This document shows, piece by piece, positions 46,643-57,880 of a stretch of DNA of 64,000 bases. This DNA is from Hepsetus odoe. Taxonomy: Eukaryota > Chordata > Actinopteri > Characiformes > Hepsetidae. The position numbers were made by a program, and so were the translations under genes. Each line of letters begins with the position of its first letter. Positions within the stretch are counted from its first letter, which is position 1. Location: contig CM029367.1 of the NCBI GenBank assembly GCA_017165825.1, forward strand, positions 13,235,122 to 13,299,121, written 5' to 3'. Under the pieces are notes generated by a model. It made no database searches. It was not told the origin of the DNA and worked only from the letters and a program-made list of their open reading frames with translations.

Positions 46643-47354
46643 AGAAGATTTAATTTCCTTTTTAATTTCCTCTTGTCTCTTTCTCTGTATATTCTCACTT
46701 TCTCTGACTACTGCAGCATAACCTTCTAAGTGTTAACACAAAGACAATGCCTTGTACAAAACCCACTGCCCTACAGCATGCACATGTGTGTGTGCACATG
46801 GCCTCTAATTAGATTAAGGCTGATAGGCCTTGCCATGCTGGAATCAGTATTAATGATGACTCTCGAGCAAAGAAGCTTAAATAGAATTAGTATGCAGGAG
46901 TTGCATTTCACACATATTAGACAACAGGAACACACATTGCAGGGGCAATGGAAGGGGGTTGTTATTCTGGTTGAGTTTTTCTCACACTACACTTATCTCC
47001 GGAGGGTAAACGAATGTTCCTGTAAAAGTATGTAAACTGCACATCATGCTCTACAGGACCATGAAAAGACAAAAGCAATATCAACAGTAGTATCAAGGAC
47101 AAAGGCAAAGTAGGATTATTTGTTAGTATAATGTAGGTGAGAGCATTGTCTGTGTATTTTGTCTGTCATTTGGACCGATGTTATGCAGCCGGCCTAAGAG
47201 GAAGAGAAAACGAGTGAGAGTAAGAGACAGAACATATGCTGCTGTCCATCTCATTTTTAATCCCTGCATGATTTCCTCCTCTTTCCCACGTTCTGAGTGT
47301 TAATTGATAAAAAAAGGGAGGGAATTGAACCCTGTGACTAATTGTTCCCAGCTA

Positions 47355-47356
<2 letters not shown>
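46640..47356. other. Non-coding stretch, nothing recognised
   Basis: No supported gene. The plus-strand frame at 46730-47035 (101 codons) has no domain. Confidence 0.5.
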
Positions 47357-47414
<58 letters not shown>

Positions 47415-47415
47415 A

Positions 47416-47461
<46 letters not shown>

Positions 47462-47473
47462 CGTGTGTGTGTG

Positions 47474-47521
<48 letters not shown>

Positions 47522-47528
47522 TGTGTGT
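47357..47528. repeat. Long interrupted (GT)n microsatellite
   Basis: 172 bp of GT with CA/CG substitutions at about 47414, 47420, 47459, 47463, 47480 and 47515. It is the longest simple repeat in the window. Five overlapping frames on both strands are artefacts. Confidence 0.98.
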
Positions 47529-49335
47529 TTGCATGTGTATCCATGCTGAAAAAATTGTCTACATTTTGTTAAGTCTGCTCAGCATCCTGTAACCTCTCCA
47601 GTTTGGCCATGCTGTGTTATTAGCTGACGAGTTATATAACAACCCACTGAAGACCCCCGTCTCTGAACAAAGACAAAATATAACCTCATGTATTTACTGT
47701 GACCTAATATTAAAATATCTGTCTCTTAATACACAAATATCATGCACTATTTTGTCTTAACACATACTTTCTACGAAATTACCACCCTGCACACATACAA
47801 TTCAGGACAGTCCTCATCCCTCGCCTAGCGCTCCAGGACCCCTTAACCTTAGACCTTCTCTTACATAACAAGCCCATTCAGCTATTTTGTCAACGTCTCA
47901 AACAGAAGTGACATTCGCCTCAACTGACCCGAAGCAAAAACCGCTAAAAAATTGCTTTTCAGTTCCAGATCTGTCCTGTTCGGGCCCGACCAGGTGGTCC
48001 AGTCTGGGCAGTGCAGGCTTAAAACAGGCTTGGATGAGCAGGCATCATGCGGCTGGCTGTAGGAAAGGATGTGGGATGGGGGGTAGACAGGCAAATGGTG
48101 CAATCATTGGAAAAGTGCACTAAATCCAGCACAATAAGCCTCCTAAGACAGGAAACAGAAGACTTAAGTTTACAGCTGAACTCACACACAAGATTAAGAG
48201 ACTATATCCTGTTCCAATGGGAGTTGTTTTTTATACCAAACTGTTGATATTATTATTGATGGGACGCTCAAGCCAAAAGGAGGCTTTCACTTGCGCTTAA
48301 TGGAAATCCCCCTATATCTGCTTCATATGGTTCAAGTTACTGAAGTATGGTAATAAAGCAGGGAGAAACCCCAGGCATTACCATTATGATGACCATTTTC
48401 TCAAGTCATTCCAGCACAGTGGAGAGCTGGAGGAATTCCCCCTGTCTATGAGCTGCGCAGGGGACTCATTCAAACTCAATAGGACCTTTGTTGGCCCCCT
48501 GTTCTCTACCCCACCCCATCCCACCCGTATCCATCCCCCATCAGCCGTCATTTTGGAAGGCCATCCCCAGTATTTCTGCATTCTCCTTGCCTTTCATATG
48601 GTAAAGGCTGCTAATGGCTTTACCAGCCTCCTCCTCTCTTCTGCCCTTGCTTAGTAACCCCCTGGCAACTGCGGCACCCCTCCCAGGCACCGCTTCTGCC
48701 CTGCTAAGGCTGCTGAGGGATTGCTTTTGACTCAGACATCAGACAAGCTCATGATCCAGATTCACCCAGAACAAACACAACTGGAGACAGCAAGAGAAGG
48801 GTGTACCAAGAGTTGGTGTTCCATCTTTTGTGACTCAACTTTCATGTCTTTCTCTGTACTTCTGCTGGAATTTAACACAAGACAATCAAAAATGAATAGA
48901 AAATGTTTTACTTTTAATAGGCTTGTTTGTATTTTGTTGTTCCAGAGGAAAGACAACTCATGTGAAGTCCAGTCAATTGTCAAGACTTTGTCAAAATAGT
49001 CATGCTTTTCTTCCTTTTGAGGAAATTGGGCCCTATAAAGTGTATACGCATTCACCGCAGTAGTTATCCCTTCTAGCAAGGACACACAAACACCCACACC
49101 ACTAGCTAAATTAAGATTGTCTTTTATTCAGGGTCTTATTTGCATGTGAATCCGTTTTTTTGTGGCGCTGTTTCAGTGAGCTGCTCAGTCCTCTTTAATG
49201 CAGGACCCAGTTTATTTCAGAGCTCTGTTGCTTTGAGCCCAGACCATTCTAGCCATGAATATGGATGAACTGGGCTCAAGGCAGCTTTCTCACAGTTGGG
49301 GAAAGTAAACTAAAAGAGGGAGACAGAAGAGGGAG
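47529..49335. other. Non-coding; candidate regulatory blocks 47880-48110 and 48250-48720; hairpin at 49233-49279
   Basis: No gene. Two GC-richer repeat-free blocks (around gttcgggcccgaccaggtgg at 47978 and from gggacgctcaagccaaaagg at 48261 to cttctgccctgctaagg at 48690) look like conserved non-coding DNA by composition. ttgagcccag (49233-49242) and ctgggctcaa (49270-49279) form a perfect 10-bp inverted repeat around a 27-nt loop. Short frames here have no domain. Confidence 0.3.
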
Positions 49336-49337
49336 AA

Positions 49338-49400
<63 letters not shown>

Positions 49401-49401
49401 T

Positions 49402-49454
<53 letters not shown>
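49336..49454. repeat. (GA)n microsatellite
   Basis: About 119 bp GA tract with a few AAA and GATA interruptions. Confidence 0.98.
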
Positions 49455-49456
<2 letters not shown>

Positions 49457-50556
49457 TCACTGAATGCCTTCTTTTGGAAATGGAGCTCTTTTCAGTTCGG
49501 GCCTTCTCCAGAAAAGGCTCACTCACACTGCAAGATGACAAGATTTAGGGATTAGGCCAGCTCAGAGCATTGTCTTTGGTTGCATTTAAGAGTCAATGTA
49601 CATGACTATATATCTCTCATGCACGTGAGCCATGATTTGCAAGACAGAAGTGAATAAGGGTGGAGACATTGCACTGAACATATGGCAACGGTCTGAGTTG
49701 AACATACTGAAATGTTAGGGGTGTACTTTACACTTAATTAGTCATAGAGTCTGTTTTTAGTCCAGTCATTAAATGAATCAGTAAATACTATACAGTAATA
49801 ACACCAGTAAGCAGTAAGGATTTAACACTTTCAGTTTTATTTAGACCCTTTCCCTGTTTGAGTCCCATTGATGTTAAAATAATGAACACACACACACACA
49901 CACACACAGACTTGATTTTATGGACTCTAAACACACTGTCTATAAAAAAAAAAAATACACAAATATATTGGATAAATATGGCTAGTATAAACTTTAACTG
50001 AGCTTTAAAACTTTAAAAGATCAGAAATAAAAAATTAAAAATCATTTTTGGAATCTGCATTTTCACAAGGAAAAGCCCGTGGCACAGGAATAATAACATT
50101 TGACTTAACTCTTGCTTAACTCTTGTTTTGTTCATGAAATGTTTAGAGTCCAAAAATTTTCCAAAACACATTAAGAAGGTTTTGTTACATGACTGCCTTA
50201 AATATAGATAAATATTCTCCAGGATAGATTTTATCCGGTGTTGGGTCTGGGATTTTGATTATTTTTACAAAAGACACGTCATAACTAGTGCTAAACCACA
50301 TCCACATGTCTGTGCTACCCTAATTAAACGTGAGACGTGGGACGGTGTGATGAAATGTTTTAATCGAAAAGATTTTGGATGCACAATGACAACCAGTGTT
50401 GGTGAGCTACATTGGTCAAAAAGCTCCAGCATTAAAAGAAGTGAAATTCAGACTAATTAAGGTTAGAAGATTTTAAAAAATGGATTCAAATTTGGCTTAT
50501 ATCACCACTTGTGTGCTTCCAGGACATACATAATATATTTCAGAAGCACTTGACAG

Positions 50557-50558
<2 letters not shown>
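49455..50558. other. Non-coding stretch, short (CA)n
   Basis: Only a 23-bp CA run (49886-49908) and an A run (49944-49956) are recognised. Confidence 0.5.

Positions 50559-50644
<86 letters not shown>
50559..50644. repeat. (GT)n microsatellite
   Basis: 86 bp uninterrupted GT tract. Confidence 0.98.
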
Positions 50645-50646
<2 letters not shown>

Positions 50647-51155
50647 GGCAGCCAGCATGGGAAAGCACAAGTTGTTGACAGTGATATTGCACTTAAACAT
50701 GCAAAATGTAAGCTCCTGGGGAGGAATGCAGCAGGGACAGGACCTAAAGGGGATCATATGGCTAAGCCTGCTTAATTATATGGGATAGTACAGGCAAAGG
50801 CCAGGCTGAAATAATAATGAGATGAGCTGCCACTGGCCTGGACCTAATTTCTCTGATCAGCGTTTGATGGTATGTTGATGGATGGATGGATAGATTGAAA
50901 GAGGGCAGGAACAAAAGAGGGGAAGAGAAAGGAGTGATTTTGGCTTTAGGTTTGATGATTTACAACAGAAAGATGAGAAAAGGTTTGGTCCTGCTTCTGG
51001 TGAAGCCTGCACTCAGGAGCTAGTCATTTAGTCTGGGGCCAATATTTTTCCATAAACTTTTATTCAGACTTAGTCACACTTCCCCTGACTCATGTGTGTG
51101 TCACAGCCAAACTCTGCACTACAGCTATGGTTAGACATACACGCACACATACAAG
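50645..51155. other. Non-coding, possible regulatory block 50690-50870
   Basis: The block after the GT tract (ctcctggggaggaatgcagc, ctgcttaattatatggg, gagctgccactggcc) is repeat-free and could be conserved. A short ggatggatgga run lies at 50879-50889. No gene. Confidence 0.25.
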
Positions 51156-51168
51156 CACACGAACACAC

Positions 51169-51214
<46 letters not shown>

Positions 51215-51240
51215 ACCTACACAGACACACACACACACAA
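51156..51240. repeat. (CA)n microsatellite, interrupted
   Basis: CA-rich region with a pure core at about 51176-51209 and imperfect flanks. Confidence 0.95.
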
Positions 51241-52119
51241 TTATTTTACACTTGCACACTTTCCCCACTACACTTTCATTAATACCAGTTAACAGATAAA
51301 CACCCAGCAGTAGATATGAAATGTTATATCTTACCAGCTTTACATCTGACCTGTTACTACTTTTACCTGCACACATACTTCCAAATGCCATTCTTACACA
51401 TGAACACACACACACGCACAGCGGGGTCTCTCATTAGAAGGGGTGTCAGGGCTGTGTTGAGTGCATGGCTTGCTTTGAGGAATGCTGTGAAACAGAAGTT
51501 AACACAAGGCTTAGCGAAGGGGTACTCTGGGTAGCGAACCCATGTCCTCCTGATGTTTTTGTCCAGCAGCCAGGAGCTGAACAGTAAGTCCTGATGCCAT
51601 AACTTCCTCACAGTTGTCATGGCACTTAGCTTTCATTAGAAAACACGTGAAATTCAAACTGACAGACATACAGCCAAAAATATAGTTTTAATACATAAAA
51701 CCAAAGAAATCATTTAAAATATACAAAATCTTATAAATAAATTAAATAAATTTAAATATTCCAAATGGAGACAAGAAGCAAATGTAAAAAAAAATAATAA
51801 TAATTACTTGGTTGCATAATATGGACAAAAATCATGTGTTAAACAAAGGAAAACAAAGAAAATAAAAAGATGACGAAGATGAATAAGAGGTCACAAGTAA
51901 CAATAAAAATATGTATCAAAAGATTTACAAATGTTCACAGACAGTACAACCCACATGATCGGTGGAAGCCAGAGGCAAGAACAGCTTGTCAGAGGACATG
52001 AGGGCAATACAGTTTTTAAACAAAATCTTTCCATGTTGGTGACTTTCATTTTCAGTTTTGTTTTGACTATACAGTTATGTTTTTATTTTTTTTGTTTTCA
52101 CTCTTAAAAGCTGCCTCTT
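51241..52119. other. Non-coding, AT-rich, nothing recognised
   Basis: No gene. AT- and A-rich from 51650 to 51900. A weak tRNA-like word (gtagcgaacccatgtcctcc, 51531-51550) might be a worn SINE scrap but lacks any other block. Confidence 0.45.
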
Positions 52120-52700
52120 CAAATGAGTGTGCCTCTTCGATGGACGTCTCTGACCCAGGATGCTCCGTCAGCACGGCGACAGCCCAGCGCCCATACTGAT
52201 CACCACAACCCCTCTGTCCGTCCGCTGGTTGGTCTGGTTGGCAGCTCTGAAAGCCAGAGGGATTGGGGGGTGGGTGAAGTGGTTTGGGTTAAATCAAGAC
52301 CCCGTTTCCCCCCCAAAAAAACACTCCCCCTACCCCTTACACCCTAATGACTGGCTGTGGCGGCCTGACCCGGTTCTGGCTCAGGGGCTAGAGGGCCACA
52401 ACGAGCCTCGCTAACCACATTCCCATGGCCCAACGAACACAGCCCCGTCATTATGCTTTAATATCCTATAATATATCCCCTCTGCACCCCCTCAAAGGGG
52501 CTGAGGCAGGGGGATTCTGTCCCTGCCACAAATAACAGAGGACACCTAATATCCCCCCTTGCTAAATGTGCGCCCAGACCAGTACATAGCTGCCTAACTG
52601 CTCACATCCATTCCGGCTCAGCCCGCTAAATACGGGCTAGCGAGAAATGTCATCAACAAGCAGCCATTTAGGTAAGCGGCGCTGGATTTCACGGTTACAA
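52120..52700. promoter_or_regulatory. GC-richer candidate regulatory block
   Basis: Clearly richer in G/C and CpG than its surroundings (gtcagcacggcgacagccca, ctgtggcggcctgacccgg, taaatacgggctagcgag), free of simple repeats apart from short C and A runs at 52308-52331. Two overlapping plus-strand frames (52123-52347, 52160-52414) have no domain and no clear splice context. It could be a conserved enhancer, a distant promoter or an unrecognised exon; none can be proven here. The end contains copy 1 of a 35-bp repeat. Confidence 0.3.
52655..52689 (+). repeat. 35-bp dispersed repeat, copy 1
   Basis: aacaagcagccatttaggta and agcggcgctggattt align without gaps with 53256-53290, 28 of 35 positions identical, 6 of 7 differences being transitions. 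Confidence 0.65.
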
Positions 52701-53802
52701 GCGCTCAAGTGATTATAGTTCTTGAGGAATTTGAAGAACCAGGATGAGTGTTTTGTCATACTTATGAAGCATTGTTAAGAAATAAATCATTTTTATTTAT
52801 ATAGCACACTTAAAACAATTAATATATGTAAACTATGTGCCACCACACAGTCATTAAAATATAGATTTTTTAAAATGCAGCATTTAGTCTTTGTCTAGCA
52901 TTAAAAAAAAAAAAAAACAATAATCAATAAAAATGCATTTTGAGCTTAGATTTATGCATTTTGGTCTTGGAGAAACCTATCTGATGCCAATTGGTAGGTT
53001 AATCCAGAGCAACAGCAAAGGTACATTCTCCTTAATCTTGAAGGAGGTGGTACTCATACAGGTCATAAAAATTTTATAAACAAAGCCAATGTTTGCTGGA
53101 TAAGGAGGTAAGGAGGGAGTAATCAGGCAAGTTCCTAATCAGGGAAAAGTTTTCTGTTCTAACTGAAAACAGGCAGGAGACGATTCATTGAATCTGAGAT
53201 AAAGCACATTATCGTACTTTTTCCATACAGTTTTTAAAATGTTTTAAATCTCACCAGCAAGCAACCATTTAGATCAGTAGCACTGGATTTTTAAGCAAAA
53301 GAAATGGGGGGACTGTAAGTGGTATTTTGACCTAAACTCATTCAGTTTTCTCTAGAGGCTGATGTGGCATCACTGCAGGAGACAAAGTGTGTTAACAATT
53401 ATTAACAGTGATTTTTCTTTTTTCTTTTTGGCAAAAACGTGATACTTGACACTTTTCAGAATTTCAGAAGACAAAAGAAATTTCAGTCAGACAAAATGTT
53501 CATGCTTTTAGTCACATGAACAGATGTTAGGCTAAGAAATTACTGGTCTGGACGGAGTTTTGAGGAGTTATTATGACTAGGAATGTATGTGAGGGAGTGA
53601 ATAAGATGTAAAGAGTTTAATAGCTGGAACGTATTCATTGCATTCTTGTGGATGTGAATGTGGTATCAGTGTATAGATGAGTGTCCCATCAATTTTGAGC
53701 AATTACACAGCTATGATTAAGACTTAAGGTTTATACTTGCCTTTGAATTTTGATATATCTGCTCTTGGCCTATCCATGCTTCCACATATAAAATATGTAA
53801 TA

Positions 53803-53804
<2 letters not shown>
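52701..53804. other. Non-coding; A run; copy 2 of 35-bp repeat
   Basis: A run at 52903-52918. The segment agcaagcaaccatttagatc plus agtagcactggattt (53256-53290) is the second copy of the 35-bp repeat. No gene. Confidence 0.5.

Positions 53805-53869
<65 letters not shown>
53805..53869. repeat. (GT)n microsatellite
   Basis: 65 bp uninterrupted GT tract. Confidence 0.98.
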
Positions 53870-53870
<1 letters not shown>

Positions 53871-53999
53871 CAGTAGCAGCAAAGATAACCTGAATGTATC
53901 GGGTATCACATAGTGAAGAGCGCCATTCACTAAGACTGGAGCAGATAAGAGACCATCTCATGAATCCGGCCACTGTTCTGCATGAAAGTGCATGTGTAT

Positions 54000-54007
<8 letters not shown>

Positions 54008-54047
<40 letters not shown>
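54008..54047. repeat. (GA)n microsatellite
   Basis: 40 bp GA tract. Confidence 0.97.
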
Positions 54048-54052
<5 letters not shown>

Positions 54053-54864
54053 CAACAATGAAAAAGTGAGCCGTCTCTTTCTTATCCTCTCTTCTGTGGA
54101 GTGTGAGAAAGCAGTAGGCGATCAGTGCTGGGCGGAGTGGTCCAGCTTTAGCGTCACCTTAAAGGCCAACACATTTTAATTAGTTGGATAATCCAAGGGA
54201 AAAAAACAGGAGGAAGACAGGGAGTGAGAAATGAGAAGAATGGAAGAAAGACATCAGAGAGGGCAGTGCACTTTTAACGTTTATCAAAATCAGCAGTTGG
54301 TTCATGTTTTGCACACAGCGTTTGATATGCCCCGAAGTGACACTCCTGATGCGGTAAATGTTAAAAGGATTTTTTTTTTCCTATATCAAACAGTTCAAAG
54401 GAGGCACTGTTCTACTGTGGTCCCAAATCCCAAACTAGACACACAATGCATGTGCCCAACCTGCCACAGCCTTACTAGTTAGCATGCAGAGCATTTATCC
54501 ACAATGGCTGGGGCATTACACTATGTGAGAGTAAATAGGGAACCAGAGATGAAACTGCTCCCCTACCAACCACAAGGTTGATTATAGAGGAGAAGCTTTT
54601 GCTAAATTGAGTCAAGGATCCTTAGACAAACTATGACCCCAGACAGTGAGACTCCTGTGGATTAGTATGAGTGTTGACCTCTGAGAGCAAGACCCATGCT
54701 TATCCTTTCTGACCTTTGACCCTGTGTGCCGCCAAGATGCAAGACACACACAGGGTGAGTCAGGTGTTTGGCTCTTGGATCACACATAAACTTACTGTGT
54801 AAACACTAATCATGGCTTACACTTCTGATTAAGCACAAGGTAGAAGAATCAGTTTGGTTCCCTA
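54048..54864. other. Non-coding; candidate regulatory core 54120-54210
   Basis: ttggataatccaa (54184-54196) is palindromic except for its centre base and holds a TAATCC core; ttttaattagttgg lies directly before it. No gene; frames at 53982-54482 have no domain. Confidence 0.3.
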
Positions 54865-54945
54865 CAGGACCTTTGAGTGGAATGTTTTAAAGACCCTGCT
54901 TTTAATGTTTCTTAAGGAAATCAAAAGCGGTTCTTCTATGGCAGT
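54865..54945 (+). mobile_element. MITE-like repeat, worn copy
   Basis: aaggaaatcaaaagcggttc and ttctatggcagt follow the order of the MITE-like repeats at 36265 and 61771, with more differences. Tentative. Confidence 0.4.
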
Positions 54946-55799
54946 GGCTTTCAAACCAGTTCTCAAGTTGCTCTATCCATATGCATTACATGTTGGATTG
55001 CAGCAAGAATGTGATCACAGGGTCTCTGCAGACTGGGTTGTAAACGACTAATTTATTATAAAAACATTTGATTTTATGAATATTTATTGCTCAAAAAATG
55101 ACTCCTTTGTGCTTAATACTCACTGAATAAACTCCCCTGTATGTGTTGTTCTCTTGCTACTTTTCATTTCAGCTGCAGGTGAATGCAAAGTAAGGGGAAA
55201 ACAACCAGATTAAAGCACATAAGCGTTGATTATATGGCACAGGCTTGGTTTTAGTGACTGAGTAATACACTTTGCTGTATCTAATGATAGCATCGTGCAT
55301 AATGCTGTTTCATGGGACCCCAATTAAACTGCATTACCAGCCATTGGCACAAAGTTTAAAGAGATGTTGTCACTAAATAGTCATGTGCTTGCTTCATGCA
55401 ACACACACACACGCTCATGGGACTGTACAATACTACAGACCAAGTTACATCAGTAGAAACATATAAGAGTCATTGGTCAGAGGCTTCAAGACTCTTGTAA
55501 TTGCTTTAGGCAATTGGTGGATGGACAAAATCTAGTAGATATGTATGGGGTATGGGGTGCATAGCTCTTACCTGCCATAACTTGGCTTGACCCAGCACAA
55601 CACAGCAAAGACCAAAACACAGCACTTATTTTCACTTCCATGACATTTGTGTTGGCATCAGGCCAGGCATAGAAACTTTTCCTAAAATGTACTACTAACG
55701 GGACTTTACAAGACTAACAAGGCTTTGCCTTACCTTTCCCAGCTTTCACTTTTTCACATTTCCCACGTTCAAGCTCAACATTTTAGAACGGCCATAATC
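54946..55799. other. Non-coding stretch
   Basis: gcagtggctttcaaaccagt at 54941-54960 resembles the edge of a common fish interspersed repeat, from recall only. Otherwise nothing is recognised. Confidence 0.4.
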
Positions 55800-55908
55800 A
55801 ACCATGAACCATGAACATGATTTGAATCAGGTGTGTTTGCACAGGAAAATAATCCAAATATGCAGGACTCAAGCTCTCCAGGACTAGAACTGCCCACCAT
55901 TGCTCTCC
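55800..55908. mobile_element. Possible interspersed repeat fragment
   Basis: gatttgaatcaggtgtgttt, then atgcaggactcaag and ctccaggactagaactgccc, in the order known from a common fish non-autonomous repeat (recall). A shorter match lies at 24120-24150. No ends visible. Confidence 0.4.
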
Positions 55909-57880
55909 CCCAGTTCTCTGATATAGGTGTTAAACACAGGGCATTTTGCTGTGTATGCTGGAATAGGCTCTGTACAAATTTGTCCCATTCTTAGACGTCT
56001 TGCCCCCCACTGACCCCCTTCCATGGTCAATCTTTCATTGGGTAATGGGCAGCTCTTGGCCTTGATCATTAGTCTTGTTAGAATCTCATTCCTGGCTCCA
56101 TCTCCAAGATGGACCCTTTGGGAACAAGGACTGCTGAAGCACCTCCGGACCCTGACAGAGTCAGTGTGTCTGTTACCGCTGTGCAGATGTCCAGAGGGTG
56201 ACATCAGTGCAACCGCACCCCATTCCCTTACATGAAACAGTCCTGCTGGCCCTCTCCAGAAGTCCCCAAGGCATGCTCCACTTTGGACAAGGAGCAGAAA
56301 ATTTATAGCTCATCGTACAAAGTTCTATGACTTCATCACCATCTGAGCATTGCTCTGGCTTTGCAACACTTCAGATGATGAAATGATTTGTAAGCTGACA
56401 CAAAGTATATTGACAACCATGACTCACAGAATGTTCAAGGCAAGGATTGTCTTTTTTATGAGGTTTATTATTTTCATTTCTTTGTTTTATTCTTAGACTT
56501 TCTGATGTCTGCTACGTTCTTTAAGGTACACTTTACCTCTCAGCATTGTCCTCTGAAAGCTGACCCCACACCCGTTTCTCACAGTTCCAGTTTTTCATCC
56601 TTCAGAATGGTCACAGGCAAGCAATGATAGAGCTATGAGAAACCTATGGGCTATAGAGCAGAGGAATCAGCGAAACTAAAGCTGCTTTGGAATGGGTTCC
56701 CTTTTCTCAGTTTTAGTGTCCATGGTAACCTCCAACCTCTGACCCTGAGCCCATCTTCCTCTTTGACCCTGACATGTCAACCAATGGGGTCACATTGTTC
56801 TCTCACTTGCTTGCTCCCCACTCTTTCATTGCTAGAAGATAAACTGGGTGCTCTGTTCAGTCCAAATGGCAGTCTGCGGACCCCAGTGACAACAGGACTG
56901 GGTCCTGTGCCCACACGCAAAGAAAGGCACACTGTTTTCAGTGGATATTTCAGATTCCAAAAGCTAGTACACTGTTACATCATGTTCATACAAATCTAAT
57001 TTAGGCTTGGCAAATTGACGACTCTTTATATTCTATATAGACTTTCATGTGGTCAAATAGGACTATTGTTCTCAAATCTTTTTGTGCATTGAGGACTGTA
57101 TGAATATCTGTTTCATGACAAGTATTTAGCCATGACCCAAAGGATGTGTAGCTAGTCACAGACTCAAGTATGGCTCTTGAACATTCTATCAATGCTGATT
57201 ACACTGAAGACAGTAAGCTGCCAGTAAGGCAGTAAGGCCTACTTTAGTGGTAGCTAGAAACACTAGTAGCTACAAAGCAGTGCCTTGGTGTTGACAGAGA
57301 CATGTAGGCAGCTGCCTTCAGCATTCTCTCCTTGGACGCAAGAGTTTAGAGCGCATGTTGAGGCATGGGGGCAAGTTCAGGAATGGGGACAGAGCCCAGG
57401 TAGTATAAGCACGGTATTAGCATGTTTCTAATCGTGCCACTGGGGTGCAGCATGACCCACTATCTTTAGACATGCCTGAGTATTTTGGGAGTTGAAGTAG
57501 AGGCCTTAATTTACCTCTGTGTATGTATTTCTAGAGTTATGGGCAGGAAAGGATTTGGGAAGGGGTATCATGTTGTGCATGTCTAGACAGCAGCAACTGT
57601 CACTAACAGCATAGGACTCACTATAACATTAGTTTACCTCAGGTCTGCATGATGTATACTGAACAATTCTTAATAAATCCTGAGTTCTTCTCTAGCAAGA
57701 AATCAATTTTCCTAGCTTTTAATGAAGAAGGCCATCAAACTATGCAGCAAGAGTATAAAACAAAATCTTCATCACAGCAACCTTTAGCAGGATAGAGATG
57801 TTCTTGGTGTTTTGTACAAAACAGATTTTCCCTTAAAAGGAGCAAACCTTACACTGCAAAACAGTGTGCCAAACAACTTA
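55909..57880. other. Non-coding; two GC-richer segments with short frames
   Basis: 56000-56290 and 56560-56945 are somewhat GC-richer. They hold frames at 55884-56204 (minus, 106 codons), 56023-56235 (+) and 56646-56999 (+, 117 codons). None shows a domain, signal peptide or membrane segment, and overlapping frames on both strands compete. They could be unrecognised exons or conserved non-coding DNA; coding is not supported. Confidence 0.35.

Noticed and set aside
51531..51550. Worn SINE from a B-box-like word
   Set aside because: No A box, body or tail block could be found around it.
56646..56999. 117-codon plus-strand frame in a GC-richer segment
   Set aside because: No recognisable domain or signal; kept only as a possible unrecognised exon in the region note.
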